Below, piece after piece: positions 8,349 through 16,646 of a DNA stretch of 64,000 bases. Where the stretch lies: contig NZ_CP041692.1 of the NCBI RefSeq assembly GCF_007362775.1, positions 3,596,001 to 3,660,000 on the forward strand, given 5' to 3'. Made by a program: the position numbers and the translations under genes. Positions within the stretch are counted from its first letter, which is position 1, and every line of letters begins with the position of its first letter. The stretch is from Microlunatus elymi. Its GTDB lineage: Bacteria > Actinomycetota > Actinomycetes > Propionibacteriales > Propionibacteriaceae. The notes beneath the pieces are model-generated. The model saw only the letters and a program-made list of their open reading frames with translations. It was not told the DNA's origin and did no database searches.

Positions 8349-9149
8349 TCATTCGGCCGCGATGACCGGGTTGGTCAGGGCGCCGATGCCGTCGATCTCG
8401 ATGCTGACCTTCTGCCCGGGCTTCATCTCCCCGACTCCGGCCGGGGTGCCGGTCAAGATCACGTCGCCCGGCAACAGAGTGGTGTAGCTGGTGATGTAGA
8501 CCACCAGGTCGACGATCTTGTTCAGCATGTCCCGGGTCGGGCCGTGCTGGCGTACCTCGTCGTCGACCGTGGTGGTGATCATCAGATTCTCCGCCTCCTC
8601 GATCTGAAGGTGGGTGACGATCCACGGGCCGAGGGGGCAGAACGTGTCCGAGCCCTTGGCCCGGGCCCACTGCTTGTCAGGTCCCTGCAGGTCGCGGGCG
8701 GTGACGTCGTTGGCGATGGTGTAGCCGAAGATCACATCCGGTACGCGTTCTGCCGGGACCTCCTTGCAGATCCGGCCGATCACGATCGCCAGCTCGCCCT
8801 CGTAGCTGAGCTGGTTGGTGTAGCTGGGATGGACGATCGCCTCGTCCGGTCCGATCACCGAGGTGTTCGGCTTCAGGAAGGTCATCGGCGTCTCGGGAAT
8901 CTCGTTGCCGAGCTCGGCGGCGTGGTCGGCGTAGTTGCGGCCGACCGCGACCACCTTGCTACGCGGAATCACCGGCGCCAGCAGGCGTACCTGATCGAGG
9001 TCGAACCGCTGCCCGGTCAGCTGCACCTTGGTGGCCAGCGGATCGCCGGTCAGCGCGGACACCGTGTCGGGATGATCGCCGCCGTCGACAGCCAACTCGA
9101 CAATGCCGTACTGAGGATCGGAACCTGCGGAGAATCGGGCGATGCGCAT
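8349..9149 (-). CDS. fumarylacetoacetate-hydrolase-fold protein
   Basis: The 266-residue protein carries the FAH catalytic fold (about residues 60-260). The metal-binding acids are in SYEGELAIVIG (ExE) and IANDVTARD, and the C-terminal GTPAGVGEMKPGQ loop is characteristic. Members cleave or decarboxylate small oxo-acids (fumarylpyruvate, acylpyruvates, oxaloacetate), so the substrate stays open; acylpyruvase or oxaloacetate decarboxylase activity is the most likely general type. It precedes gltX and shares a 43-bp divergent promoter gap with deoA. Confidence 0.92.
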   Translation of the reverse strand: MRIARFSAGSDPQYGIVELAVDGGDHPDTVSALTGDPLATKVQLTGQRFDLDQVRLLAPVIPRSKVVAVGRNYADHAAELGNEIPETPMTFLKPNTSVIGPDEAIVHPSYTNQLSYEGELAIVIGRICKEVPAERVPDVIFGYTIANDVTARDLQGPDKQWARAKGSDTFCPLGPWIVTHLQIEEAENLMITTTVDDEVRQHGPTRDMLNKIVDLVVYITSYTTLLPGDVILTGTPAGVGEMKPGQKVSIEIDGIGALTNPVIAAE

Positions 9150-9155
9150 GAACGG

Positions 9156-9161
9156 AGCCTA
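9156..9161 (-). promoter_or_regulatory. -10 box TAGGCT for the FAH gene
   Basis: The box lies 6 bases before the ATG at 9149, giving a leaderless transcript. With the deoA box at 9180-9185 it forms a very tight back-to-back promoter pair. Confidence 0.6.
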
Positions 9162-9179
9162 TCCACCGTGCCGGTGAGC

Positions 9180-9185
9180 CATACT
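9180..9185 (+). promoter_or_regulatory. -10 box CATACT for deoA
   Basis: The box lies 7 bases before the ATG at 9193. No Shine-Dalgarno is visible, which fits a leaderless mRNA. Confidence 0.5.
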
Positions 9186-9192
9186 CAGCCCC

Positions 9193-10503
9193 ATGGCCAA
9201 TCAGAACGACGCCGGGCAGACCGTACGGGGTTTCGATGCGCAGGAACTGATCAAGATCAAGCGCGACGGTGGCGTGCTGGCGCCCGATGCGATCGATTGG
9301 CTGATCGGCGGCTATGCCCGCGGCGAGGTGGCCGACGAACAGATGTCCGCGATGGCGATGGCGGTCTTCTTCCGGGGCCTGGACGATGCCGAACTGTCCG
9401 CGTGGACCACGGCCATGATCAACACCGGGGAGCGGATGGACTTCTCCGGGCTGTCCCGACCGACCGTGGACAAGCACTCGACCGGCGGCGTCGGTGACAA
9501 GATCACCTTGCCGCTGGCTCCACTGGTCGCGGCGTGTGGCGCGGCGGTCCCGCAGTTGTCGGGACGAGGGCTCGGACACACCGGCGGCACGCTGGACAAG
9601 TTGGAAGCGATCGCGGGCTGGCGAGCCGAGCTGTCCAACGCCGAAATGCTTGCTGGGTTGGAAGAAGTCGGTGCGGTCGTCTGCGCGGCGGGATCCGGGC
9701 TGGCGCCGGCCGATCGAAGGTTGTACGCGCTGCGAGACGTGACCGGCACGGTCGAATCCATCCCGCTGATCGCATCGTCGATCATGAGTAAGAAGATCGC
9801 CGAGGGCACCGGTGCCCTGGTGCTGGACGTGAAGGTCGGCAGCGGCGCGTTCATGCGTGACATCGATTCGGCCACTCGGCTCGCACGGGCGATGGTCGCG
9901 CTGGGTCGCGATGCCGGCGTACCGACGAGCGCTTTGCTTACCCGGATGGACACGCCGCTCGGCCTGGCCGCGGGCAATGCGGTCGAGGTGGCCGAGGCGG
10001 TCGAGGTGCTGGCCGGCGGCGGGCCGGCCGACGTCGTCGACCTGACCGTGGCTCTGGCCCGAGAAATGCTTGCCGCAGCAGGGATCTCTGACGTCGACCC
10101 TGCTGACCTGCTCAACTCCGGACGTGCGATGGACGTGTGGCGGAAGATGATCATGGTCCAGGGTGGCGATCCCGATGCACCGCTCCCCCAGCCCCGGGAT
10201 ACCGAGACCGTACGCGCCGACCGCGACGGCTACCTGACCGAGCTGGACGCGCTGGCCGTCGGTGTCGCCGCCTGGCGGCTCGGCGCCGGCCGAGCCCGCA
10301 AGGAGGACCCGGTCCAAGCCGCCGCCGGCATCCTGCTGCACGCCAAACCCGGCGACCAGGTCACCGCCGGCCAGCCCCTCATCACCCTGCACACCGACGA
10401 TCCGGCCCGCATCCCCCGCGCCCTGCAAGCGCTCGACGGTCACTGGCAGATAGCCGACACCGCCCCCGCCCGTTCCCCGTTGATCATCGACCGCATCGCC
10501 TGA
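9193..10503 (+). CDS. deoA: thymidine phosphorylase
   Basis: DeoA splits thymidine (and deoxyuridine) with phosphate to base and 2-deoxyribose-1-phosphate in pyrimidine salvage. The 436-residue length matches the family. The phosphate-binding signature KHSTGGVGDKITLPLAPLVA is at about residues 95-115 and SGRGLGHTGGTLDKLEAI follows; IMSKKIAEGTGALVLDVKVG and SGAFM also match. The C-terminal PYNP domain holds the DPVQAAAGILLHAKPGDQV segment. It is a single gene, divergent from the FAH gene. Confidence 0.97.
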   Translation: MANQNDAGQTVRGFDAQELIKIKRDGGVLAPDAIDWLIGGYARGEVADEQMSAMAMAVFFRGLDDAELSAWTTAMINTGERMDFSGLSRPTVDKHSTGGVGDKITLPLAPLVAACGAAVPQLSGRGLGHTGGTLDKLEAIAGWRAELSNAEMLAGLEEVGAVVCAAGSGLAPADRRLYALRDVTGTVESIPLIASSIMSKKIAEGTGALVLDVKVGSGAFMRDIDSATRLARAMVALGRDAGVPTSALLTRMDTPLGLAAGNAVEVAEAVEVLAGGGPADVVDLTVALAREMLAAAGISDVDPADLLNSGRAMDVWRKMIMVQGGDPDAPLPQPRDTETVRADRDGYLTELDALAVGVAAWRLGAGRARKEDPVQAAAGILLHAKPGDQVTAGQPLITLHTDDPARIPRALQALDGHWQIADTAPARSPLIIDRIA

Positions 10504-10525
10504 CCTGCCGCCCGAAACGCGTCCC

Positions 10526-10551
10526 AAGGGCCCTCAGCCTGTCGAAGGACC
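10526..10551 (+). repeat. dispersed CTTCGACAGGCTGAGG-type repeat, copy 1
   Basis: The core CCCTCAGCCTGTCGAAGG lies just behind the deoA stop. It matches at least six other sites in this window (see the other repeat entries). Confidence 0.85.
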
Positions 10552-10567
10552 GATCTGACCCTGGGAA

Positions 10568-10624
10568 ATCTGCCGGCCAAATGGCAGAGTTTCCTGCCGG
10601 TTTGCAGCCATCTCGCCGGCAGAT
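10568..10624 (+). terminator. inverted repeat after deoA, possible terminator
   Basis: ATCTGCCGGC at 10568-10577 is the exact reverse complement of GCCGGCAGAT at 10615-10624, and the 37-base interior contains two more TGCCGG/TGGCAG-like words. No T tract follows, so termination is only a possibility. Confidence 0.45.
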
Positions 10625-10732
10625 CGATCGACACCTTCCCACAGGTCGGCTCGGCTCTCGAAGATCGGCCGGCCGGGGCCGCCCGGCGCAAAAGCGGTCG
10701 CGGTTGAGCGGTGGAACGGTCAGGGTTGGGGG

Positions 10733-11383
10733 ATGGACATGAGCGAGATCTGGCCGCCGTACCAGTTAGTGATCACTGCTGGTGATCTTGAACTCAAGAT
10801 CATCCGGGATGATGATCTTCCCGAGTTCGTCGATCTGGTGCTCGATGGAGTGCATGATCCCGACTTCATGCCGTTCTCGGCGCCGTGGACCGATGCGCCT
10901 GCAGCCGAGCTGCCGGCCAACTTCGCGCGGTTCCACTGGTCGGTACGCAGCGGGTTCAGCCGGGAGCACTTCGCGCTGGATTTCGCCGTACGGCGCAACG
11001 GGGAGCTGGTCGGTTCGCAGGGCTTCTCGACCCACGACTACGCGATCACCCGTACGGGCGAGACCGGGTCCTGGCTGGCGCGACGCTTCCACGGCCAGGG
11101 CATCGGCACCCGGATGCGGCAAGCCGTCTGCGCGTTCGTGTTCGAGGAGCTCGGCGCGGTGCAGGTCACCTCAGGCGCATTCGATGACAATCCGGCATCG
11201 CTGGGAGTCAGTCGCAAGGTCGGCTACCGACCGAACGGGATCAAGCGGATGGCCCGCCGGGGCGAAGCGGCGATCAACCAGCAACTGCTGCTCAAGCCGG
11301 AGGATTTCAACCGCGGTGAGCCGATCGCGGTGACCGGCGCCGACGCGCTACGACGTTTCCTGCAACTCGACGTCGAAGGCTGA
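10733..11383 (+). CDS. GNAT-family N-acetyltransferase
   Basis: The 216-residue protein has the GNAT fold of the RimJ/RimL type: an N-terminal LKIIRDDDLPEFVDLV strand-helix, a central antiparallel sheet (GELVGSQGFSTHDY) and the acetyl-CoA loop RRFHGQGIGTRMRQAV at about residues 120-135. AFDDNPASLGVSRKVGYRPNG is the typical asparagine-containing motif B. An ATG at 10739 is an alternative start, because GGGGG stands just before both. The substrate is unknown. The 3' end overlaps the convergent debranching gene by 36 bases. Confidence 0.88.
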   Translation: MDMSEIWPPYQLVITAGDLELKIIRDDDLPEFVDLVLDGVHDPDFMPFSAPWTDAPAAELPANFARFHWSVRSGFSREHFALDFAVRRNGELVGSQGFSTHDYAITRTGETGSWLARRFHGQGIGTRMRQAVCAFVFEELGAVQVTSGAFDDNPASLGVSRKVGYRPNGIKRMARRGEAAINQQLLLKPEDFNRGEPIAVTGADALRRFLQLDVEG

Positions 11384-13237
11384 CGCAACGACGATCGCGG
11401 CGGCAGCCGACCACGCTTGCGGTCGGCAGGCCGCCGGATACGGCACCGGCTTGTTGATCACGGTCGCCGGATCGCCCGAGTGCAGTTCGGGCATCCGATA
11501 GCCGAACGCCTCGGCGGCGCGCAGCAGTCCCTCCCCGAGCAGTCGAGCCTCGGCACGGAAACCCTCGGCGATCAGTCCGTTGATCACGATCGCGGTGTCG
11601 TGAGCCCACACCGACCCGCCGTGATAGCTGAGCGGCCAGTAGCCCGCCGAATCCGTCGACAACGTACGCAATCCGTAGCCGGAGTTCAGCTCCGGCCCGG
11701 CCAGCCGGTGGGCGATCAACTCCGCCTGCCCAGGTTGCAGAATCCCGGTACCGAGCAGATGCCCGATGTTGCTGGTGACCGAGTCGACCGGACGCTTCGC
11801 GGCATCCAGGGCGACCGCCGGATAGTCGCCGTCCGGATCCTGGATCCAGAACTCGGCGGCAAAGCGTTCCTTCAAACCTGCAGCCCAATCCCGCCAGGAC
11901 GAGCCGTCGCGTCCGAAATGATCAAGAAGCTCGGCGCCGCCGATGGCAGCCTGGTAGGCGTAGCCCTGCACCTCACAGAGCGCGATCGGGCCTTCGGCGA
12001 GCCGGCCGTCCCGCCACTGGATCGAGTCGCCCGAGTCTTTCCAACCCTGGTTGGCCAAACCGTGCCCCGAGCGGTCCACGTACTCCAAGAATCCGTCGCC
12101 GTCGGCGTCCCCATGATCACGTAGCCAACCCAGCGCCGCTTCGAGTCCGGGCAGCAACTCTCGTACGTGATCATCTGCCAGTCCATGACGCCACGCCTCA
12201 TGCAGCAGCACGATCCACAGCGGTGTTGCGTCGATGGTTCCGTAGTAGAGCGGCGGAAGATACAGTCCGCCGCCCAGCTCAAGTTGCCCCGAACGGAGCT
12301 CGTGCATGATCTTGCCCGGCTGCTCGGCCGTCTCGATCACCTCATCGGTGCCCTGATGTGCAGCAAGGATCCGCAATGTCGATTCGGCCATCGACGTGGT
12401 CAGACCCAGCAGCATTCGAGCCGCCCAGATCGAGTCCCGGCCGAAGAGGGTGAAGAACCACGGCGCCCCGGCAGCGAAGAATTCCTCGCCCGGCACCGCC
12501 TCGGTGGTCATCCGCAGCGCGTCAAGATCATTCAACGCGGTACGAACCCAGTGCCGCAGCCGGCTGTCGTCGGTTCGTGCCTCGACACCGGTCCACGGGG
12601 CGACGCCGTCTGCAGCACCGACCACTGCACGTGCATCGGACAGCTCCATCGACCAGTCGAGCCGCCGCGTCTGGTCCGGCGCCAGGTCGACCGGCCAGTT
12701 CATGATCAGCTTCGGCCCGTCCACCGTCAGTTCGGCATCAGCGGCCGTCAGTCGCGCCCGGCAGTCGCCGGAGACGATGATCACCTCGGACCCGTCACCG
12801 GTCACCGACAGGTCGGCATCGGCGCTCTGCCCCTGCTTGATCAACGCCATCGGCGAGAAGTCGGCGACCAGCGAGATCTCCACTGTGGTACGGATCCGGT
12901 CGCCATGCCCGTTGATCAACAGCACCCGCTCGGACAGTCGCCCGGCAGCCACCGAACGGCGGCGCTCCACGCGCAACCGCGGATCGGCGCCGTGATCGGC
13001 ATCGCGCCGGACGATGCCGACGAACACCCCGGTCGAAGCGTCCTCGGCCGCCTGAGCGATCGACTCCGGTCGCTCGCCGTCGACCCGCAAACTCAGCCGG
13101 CGCAGGAACCTGACATCGCCGTGGTACAGCCCGTGGATCGGCTGCTCGGACAGGTCACCGTCGCTGCCGGACCAGAGCTGACTCGGCGCCCGCAACAGGA
13201 TGACGCTGTCGTGCAGCAGCGGTTGCCTGGTCGACAT
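11348..13237 (-). CDS. glycogen-debranching N-terminal domain / amylo-alpha-1,6-glucosidase-like protein
   Basis: The 629-residue protein has an N-terminal glycogen-debranching N domain (about residues 8-200; GLYHGDVRFLRRLSLRVDG is typical) and a C-terminal alpha/alpha toroid. FTLFGRDSIWAARMLL and SIQWRDGRLAEGPIALCEVQGYAYQAA are conserved features of the trehalase/GH15-like glucosidase group. The likely role is hydrolysis of alpha-glucosidic bonds or branch points in glycogen-like polymers; the exact substrate is uncertain. I start it at ATG 13237, 4 bases after the cimA stop and with family-like MSTRQPLLHDSVIL, rather than at 13276 inside cimA. It is probably co-transcribed with cimA. Confidence 0.85.
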   Translation of the reverse strand: MSTRQPLLHDSVILLRAPSQLWSGSDGDLSEQPIHGLYHGDVRFLRRLSLRVDGERPESIAQAAEDASTGVFVGIVRRDADHGADPRLRVERRRSVAAGRLSERVLLINGHGDRIRTTVEISLVADFSPMALIKQGQSADADLSVTGDGSEVIIVSGDCRARLTAADAELTVDGPKLIMNWPVDLAPDQTRRLDWSMELSDARAVVGAADGVAPWTGVEARTDDSRLRHWVRTALNDLDALRMTTEAVPGEEFFAAGAPWFFTLFGRDSIWAARMLLGLTTSMAESTLRILAAHQGTDEVIETAEQPGKIMHELRSGQLELGGGLYLPPLYYGTIDATPLWIVLLHEAWRHGLADDHVRELLPGLEAALGWLRDHGDADGDGFLEYVDRSGHGLANQGWKDSGDSIQWRDGRLAEGPIALCEVQGYAYQAAIGGAELLDHFGRDGSSWRDWAAGLKERFAAEFWIQDPDGDYPAVALDAAKRPVDSVTSNIGHLLGTGILQPGQAELIAHRLAGPELNSGYGLRTLSTDSAGYWPLSYHGGSVWAHDTAIVINGLIAEGFRAEARLLGEGLLRAAEAFGYRMPELHSGDPATVINKPVPYPAACRPQAWSAAAAIVVASAFDVELQETS

Positions 13238-13241
13238 CGGC

Positions 13242-14867
13242 TCAGCCCTGACCGGCTCCGGATCGCAGCAGACCATAGGAATACGCCTCGGCCAGCGCCT
13301 CCCAGGAAGCGTCGATCACGTTCTGCCCGACGCCGACCGTGGTCCAGCTGCGCATCCCGTCGGTGGTCTGGATCAGGACTCTGATCGTGGCATCGGTGCC
13401 GTGCCCCTGATCGAGGATCCGGACCCGGTAGTCGCTGAGCTCGAACCGCTCGACGACCGGGTAGACCGGCAGCAACGCCTCGCGCAGAGCATGATCAAGA
13501 GCGTTCACCGGCCCGTTGCCTTCGCCGACCACTCGGGTGATCGATCCGCCGGCATCCAGTTGCAGCGTCGCCTCGGTGTCCAGCTCCCGTTCCGGGTCGC
13601 CCTCCCGGGTGATCGATTGAGTGAAGACCCGCCAGGACCTGGCCACGAAGAAGACCGGCAGTTGATCAAGCTCGTCGCGCAGCAGCAGTTCGAAACTTGC
13701 GTCGGCACCCTCGTAGGTGTAGCCGGCTGCTTCGCGTTCCTTGACCGTGTCGGTGATCTTCGCGGCCAGGTCCCGATCCGAGAGGTCAAATCCGAGCTCC
13801 TCGCCCTTGATCTGGATGTTGGCTCGGCCGGCCATGTCGGACACCAACATCCGCATGTCGTTGCCGACCAGCTCCGGATCGATGTGCTGATACAGATTCG
13901 GATCGACCTTGATCGCGCTGGCATGCAACCCCGCCTTGTGGGTGAAGGAGGACAGGCCAACATAGGGTTGACGATTGCTCGGTGGAACATTCGTCACCTC
14001 GGCGATCGCATGGGATAGTCGCGTCGCCTCGGCCAGCGATCCGGCCGGCAGCAGTTGCCAGCCGTACTTCAGTTCGAGATTGGCCACCACCGGAACGAGA
14101 TCGGCGTTGCCGGTCCGTTCCCCGTAGCCGTTGATGGTGCCCTGGACGTGGGTGGCGCCCGCGTCCACTGCGGCCAGCGTGTTGGCCACCGCACAACCGG
14201 AATCGTTGTGGGCATGGATTCCCAGCCGCGCCCCGGTGGACTCGGCCACCTCGGCAACGACCGCCGACACCCACGGCGGAAGCATGCCGCCGTTGGTGTC
14301 GCACAGCACCGCAACCTCGGCACCTGCCTCCATCGCGGCGCGTACCACCTCGGTCGCGTACGCCTTGTTCTCGCGGTAGCCGTCGAAGAAGTGCTCGCAG
14401 TCCAGGAACACCCGCTGCCCCTCCGCCACCAGGTGAGTCACCGTGTCGGTGATCATCGCCAGGTTTTCCGCCAGCGTGGTCCGCAACGCCCGCAGCACGT
14501 GTTGATCATGACTCTTCGCCACCACACAGGCCACCGCGGCACCGGAGTCGCGCAACGCGGCGGTGAGCGGATCGTCGGCCGCCTTGCCACCGACGCGCCG
14601 GGTGAAGCCGAACGCGGTCAGAGTGGCGTTCTTCAACGACAGTTCGCCCGCCGCGGCTGCGGCGAAGAAGGCGGTGTCGTTGGGGTTCGCCCCCGGCCAG
14701 CCGCCCTCGATGTAGTCGACGCCGAGCTCGTCCAGGTAGCCGGCGATCCGCAGCTTGTCCGTGACGGTCAGCCGCATTCCCTCCTGCTGCGAGCCGTCCC
14801 GCAGGGTGGTGTCGTAGACGTGGAAGTCGGTCGGCTGCGGGAAGGGCGCCGCACTCTGCGTCGACAT
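13242..14867 (-). CDS. cimA: (R)-citramalate synthase
   Basis: CimA condenses pyruvate with acetyl-CoA to citramalate, the first step of the threonine-independent isoleucine route. The 541-residue protein has an HMGL-like TIM barrel (VYDTTLRDGSQQEGMRLTV at the N-terminus, HAHNDSGCAVANTLAAVDAG, GYGERTGNADLVPVVANLEL), then a linker and a C-terminal LeuA allosteric domain (about residues 415-535), where isoleucine normally binds as feedback inhibitor. SSFTHKAGLHASAI is the conserved zinc/His motif. A GAGGA ribosome site lies 5 bases or so before the ATG. A putative leader-peptide attenuator precedes it. Confidence 0.95.
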   Translation of the reverse strand: MSTQSAAPFPQPTDFHVYDTTLRDGSQQEGMRLTVTDKLRIAGYLDELGVDYIEGGWPGANPNDTAFFAAAAAGELSLKNATLTAFGFTRRVGGKAADDPLTAALRDSGAAVACVVAKSHDQHVLRALRTTLAENLAMITDTVTHLVAEGQRVFLDCEHFFDGYRENKAYATEVVRAAMEAGAEVAVLCDTNGGMLPPWVSAVVAEVAESTGARLGIHAHNDSGCAVANTLAAVDAGATHVQGTINGYGERTGNADLVPVVANLELKYGWQLLPAGSLAEATRLSHAIAEVTNVPPSNRQPYVGLSSFTHKAGLHASAIKVDPNLYQHIDPELVGNDMRMLVSDMAGRANIQIKGEELGFDLSDRDLAAKITDTVKEREAAGYTYEGADASFELLLRDELDQLPVFFVARSWRVFTQSITREGDPERELDTEATLQLDAGGSITRVVGEGNGPVNALDHALREALLPVYPVVERFELSDYRVRILDQGHGTDATIRVLIQTTDGMRSWTTVGVGQNVIDASWEALAEAYSYGLLRSGAGQG

Positions 14868-14930
14868 GATGTCCTCGGATTCGATGGTGGCGGATTGCGT
14901 TCGGTGGTGGCGGATCGCGTTGTGGGCATG

Positions 14931-14961
14931 AAAAAACCTCCCGCTGGAAGACAGGAGGTTT
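14931..14961 (-). terminator. rho-independent terminator/attenuator upstream of cimA
   Basis: On the minus strand AAACCTCC and GGAGGTTT form a strong stem with a 12-base loop, followed by a run of six T. It lies 64 bases before the cimA ATG and directly after a second hairpin at 14963-14989 (GCGCGCTG/CAGCGCGC). It can work as an attenuator for cimA, or simply as the terminator of the upstream pectate lyase gene. Confidence 0.75.
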
Positions 14962-14962
14962 G

Positions 14963-14989
14963 GCGCGCTGTGACGAGGTCGCAGCGCGC
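14963..14989 (-). promoter_or_regulatory. pause/antiterminator-type hairpin in cimA leader
   Basis: A perfect 8-bp stem GCGCGCTG/CAGCGCGC with an 11-base loop sits between the leader stop codon and the terminator stem. A ribosome stopped near the leader stop would cover its first arm. Confidence 0.55.
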
Positions 14990-15078
14990 TAAGTAATGAT
15001 CAGAGCCTGATCGGCCATGCGCACAGTCTGCGCCCGCCGGCGCCGGATCGCCAGCACCCCTTCCAGAATTTGAGACAT
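14989..15078 (-). CDS. putative isoleucine-sensing leader peptide of cimA (29 residues)
   Basis: ATG 15078 is preceded by GAGAG and opens 29 codons ending MADQALIIT before TAG. The tandem Ile codons (ATC ATT) are the last-but-one codons, right before the two hairpins that precede cimA, which is what transcription attenuation by isoleucine supply would need. The reading frame also contains other Ile, Leu and Val codons. A shorter form from the internal ATG is possible. It starts only 17 bases behind the pectate lyase stop, so no separate promoter is evident. The function is inferred from layout alone. Confidence 0.5.
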   Translation of the reverse strand: MSQILEGVLAIRRRRAQTVRMADQALIIT

Positions 15079-15094
15079 CAGGCTCTCTGCCGAC

Positions 15095-16540
15095 TCAGAT
15101 CCGACCCGCGCCGGCGTTGGCCAGCACCGACCTGGTCACCTGTCGCTCCGAGTGCAGCGGCTTGAGTTGATAGACATCGTCGGGATTCCAGTCGACGGTT
15201 GGCTGGAACGACTCGGCGGTCCAGGCGGGCGGCTCGGTGCCGTCGGCAGCGGCGTCGGCGAGGGCCTCGGCCTTGGCTTGGTCGAAGGAGGCGCGGGCGA
15301 CGGCGATCGCGTCGACCTTGCGGCCGTTGAACCACGACCCGCGGTCGAAGAACCTGGTGCCGCCGCTGGCCCAGGCGATGATCGAGCTGTCTGCGCCCGG
15401 CCCGGTGTAGTCGAAGGCGTTGTAGCGGGAGTAGATCTGCGATTCCAGTCCCAGACCGAGGAAGTAGCCCGGGCCGCCGAGCTTCGGGGTCAGGATCGGC
15501 CGCTGCGGATCGTCGGTGGCCGCCGTGTAGAGGTTGTTCACCACGTCCACCCGGCCGAACCGCACCCGCGGGGAGCGCTGCTCGCTGTCGATGAAGTGAT
15601 TGCCGACGAACGTGATCCGCAGCTTGCCCCGATCACGGTCGCCCTTGCTGTCGCCGGAGCCCAGCAGCAGAGTCTTGGAGTGGTTGTCGAAGACGCTGTT
15701 CGAAACCGTGACCAGGTTGGTGCCGTCCTCCATGTCGAGCAGCCCGTCGTGCTGCTGCACGATCTTGGTGTGAGGACCGATTTCTGCCGCGCTGTCGGGA
15801 TGGGCGCCATCGGTGAAGGTGACGTGATCGATCCAGACGTGGGTGCCGGTGACGATGCTCATCGCATCGAACCGCGCATTCCACGATCCGCCGCCGTCGC
15901 CGGGATCCCAGCTCGGGAAGTAGTCGATCGGCGATTCCATGGTCAGGTTCTGGACGATGATGTTGCTGCCGCCGTTGATCGTCAGGTAGATCCCGGTCAG
16001 CTTGGCGTGGTTGCCGAGACCGACCAGTGTGGTGTTCGACCCGAGTGTGATCTGGATCTGCGCCTTCTCGGCGTTCGAGCCCATCACCCGTCCCCGGCGG
16101 AGATCACCGCAATCGGGGTAGCGACTGTCGCTCCACTCCATCGCGTCCGGCCCGTAGCAGGCGATGTAGCGGTCGAGATCCCAACCAGGACGGTAATCCT
16201 GCTGTCCCAGATGGGTTCCGTCACCGGCGTCGTCACCGTAGATGTTGCCGACGACCTTGATCACTTTCGGCGCGTTCGGCTGGCCGCCGTTGTTCACAGC
16301 GTTGATCAACTCGGCTCGGTTGTGCACCACGAATCTATTGGCTGCGCCGGCGCTACCGCCGCCGGTCACCCCACCGTCGGTCGATGCCCAGCCGACCGGC
16401 CGGCTCGGTGCCGCGTCGTGTCCCGGGTCGGCGCCCGCTGACGGCGATGCGACGACCATCCCGGCCACTGCCAGAGAGAGGGCCGCCGCAGCGACAGCCA
16501 GTCGGCCTCGTACGGGTTTGGTGATCTTGGTCAGTTCCAC
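15095..16540 (-). CDS. secreted pectate lyase, PL1-like
   Basis: The 481-residue protein starts at GTG 16540 with GAGGAG about 7 bases upstream. A signal peptide is clear: KPVRGRLAVAAAALSLAVAG with cleavage near ADP at about residues 36-38. The rest is a right-handed beta-helix of polysaccharide lyase family 1: THVWIDHVTFTDG is the vWIDH signature and RSPRVRFGRVDVVNNLY is the conserved catalytic-arginine region; DAMSIVTGT and DMEDGTNLVTVSNSVF line the Ca-binding side. It should cleave polygalacturonate by beta-elimination outside the cell. Its promoter region is a near copy of that of the glucuronidase gene, which points to shared regulation. Confidence 0.92.
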   Translation of the reverse strand: MELTKITKPVRGRLAVAAAALSLAVAGMVVASPSAGADPGHDAAPSRPVGWASTDGGVTGGGSAGAANRFVVHNRAELINAVNNGGQPNAPKVIKVVGNIYGDDAGDGTHLGQQDYRPGWDLDRYIACYGPDAMEWSDSRYPDCGDLRRGRVMGSNAEKAQIQITLGSNTTLVGLGNHAKLTGIYLTINGGSNIIVQNLTMESPIDYFPSWDPGDGGGSWNARFDAMSIVTGTHVWIDHVTFTDGAHPDSAAEIGPHTKIVQQHDGLLDMEDGTNLVTVSNSVFDNHSKTLLLGSGDSKGDRDRGKLRITFVGNHFIDSEQRSPRVRFGRVDVVNNLYTAATDDPQRPILTPKLGGPGYFLGLGLESQIYSRYNAFDYTGPGADSSIIAWASGGTRFFDRGSWFNGRKVDAIAVARASFDQAKAEALADAAADGTEPPAWTAESFQPTVDWNPDDVYQLKPLHSERQVTRSVLANAGAGRI

Positions 16541-16595
16541 GCTGAACTCCTCGGAAATCGGTTACCGAGGAATATCAGCAGCGAACCTGATCATC

Positions 16596-16636
16596 CGTCA
16601 AGGGTTGTCATCGGTTTGCCGTCGACAACCCTGACG
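16596..16636 (-). promoter_or_regulatory. promoter with putative operator of the pectate lyase gene
   Basis: On the minus strand TTGACG (16596-16601) can serve as -35, with GATATT-like sequence about 19 bases on. The 28 bases 16596-16623 match 21048-21075 upstream of the glucuronidase gene at 25 of 28 positions. Here the box also forms an imperfect inverted repeat: GGGTTGTC at 16602-16609 with GACAACCC at 16624-16631. Confidence 0.65.
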
Positions 16637-16646
16637 GACGCAGCCC

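Noticed and set aside
8544-10527. Long frames antisense to the FAH gene and deoA
   Set aside because: Both real genes have full family motifs and leaderless promoters on the other strand.
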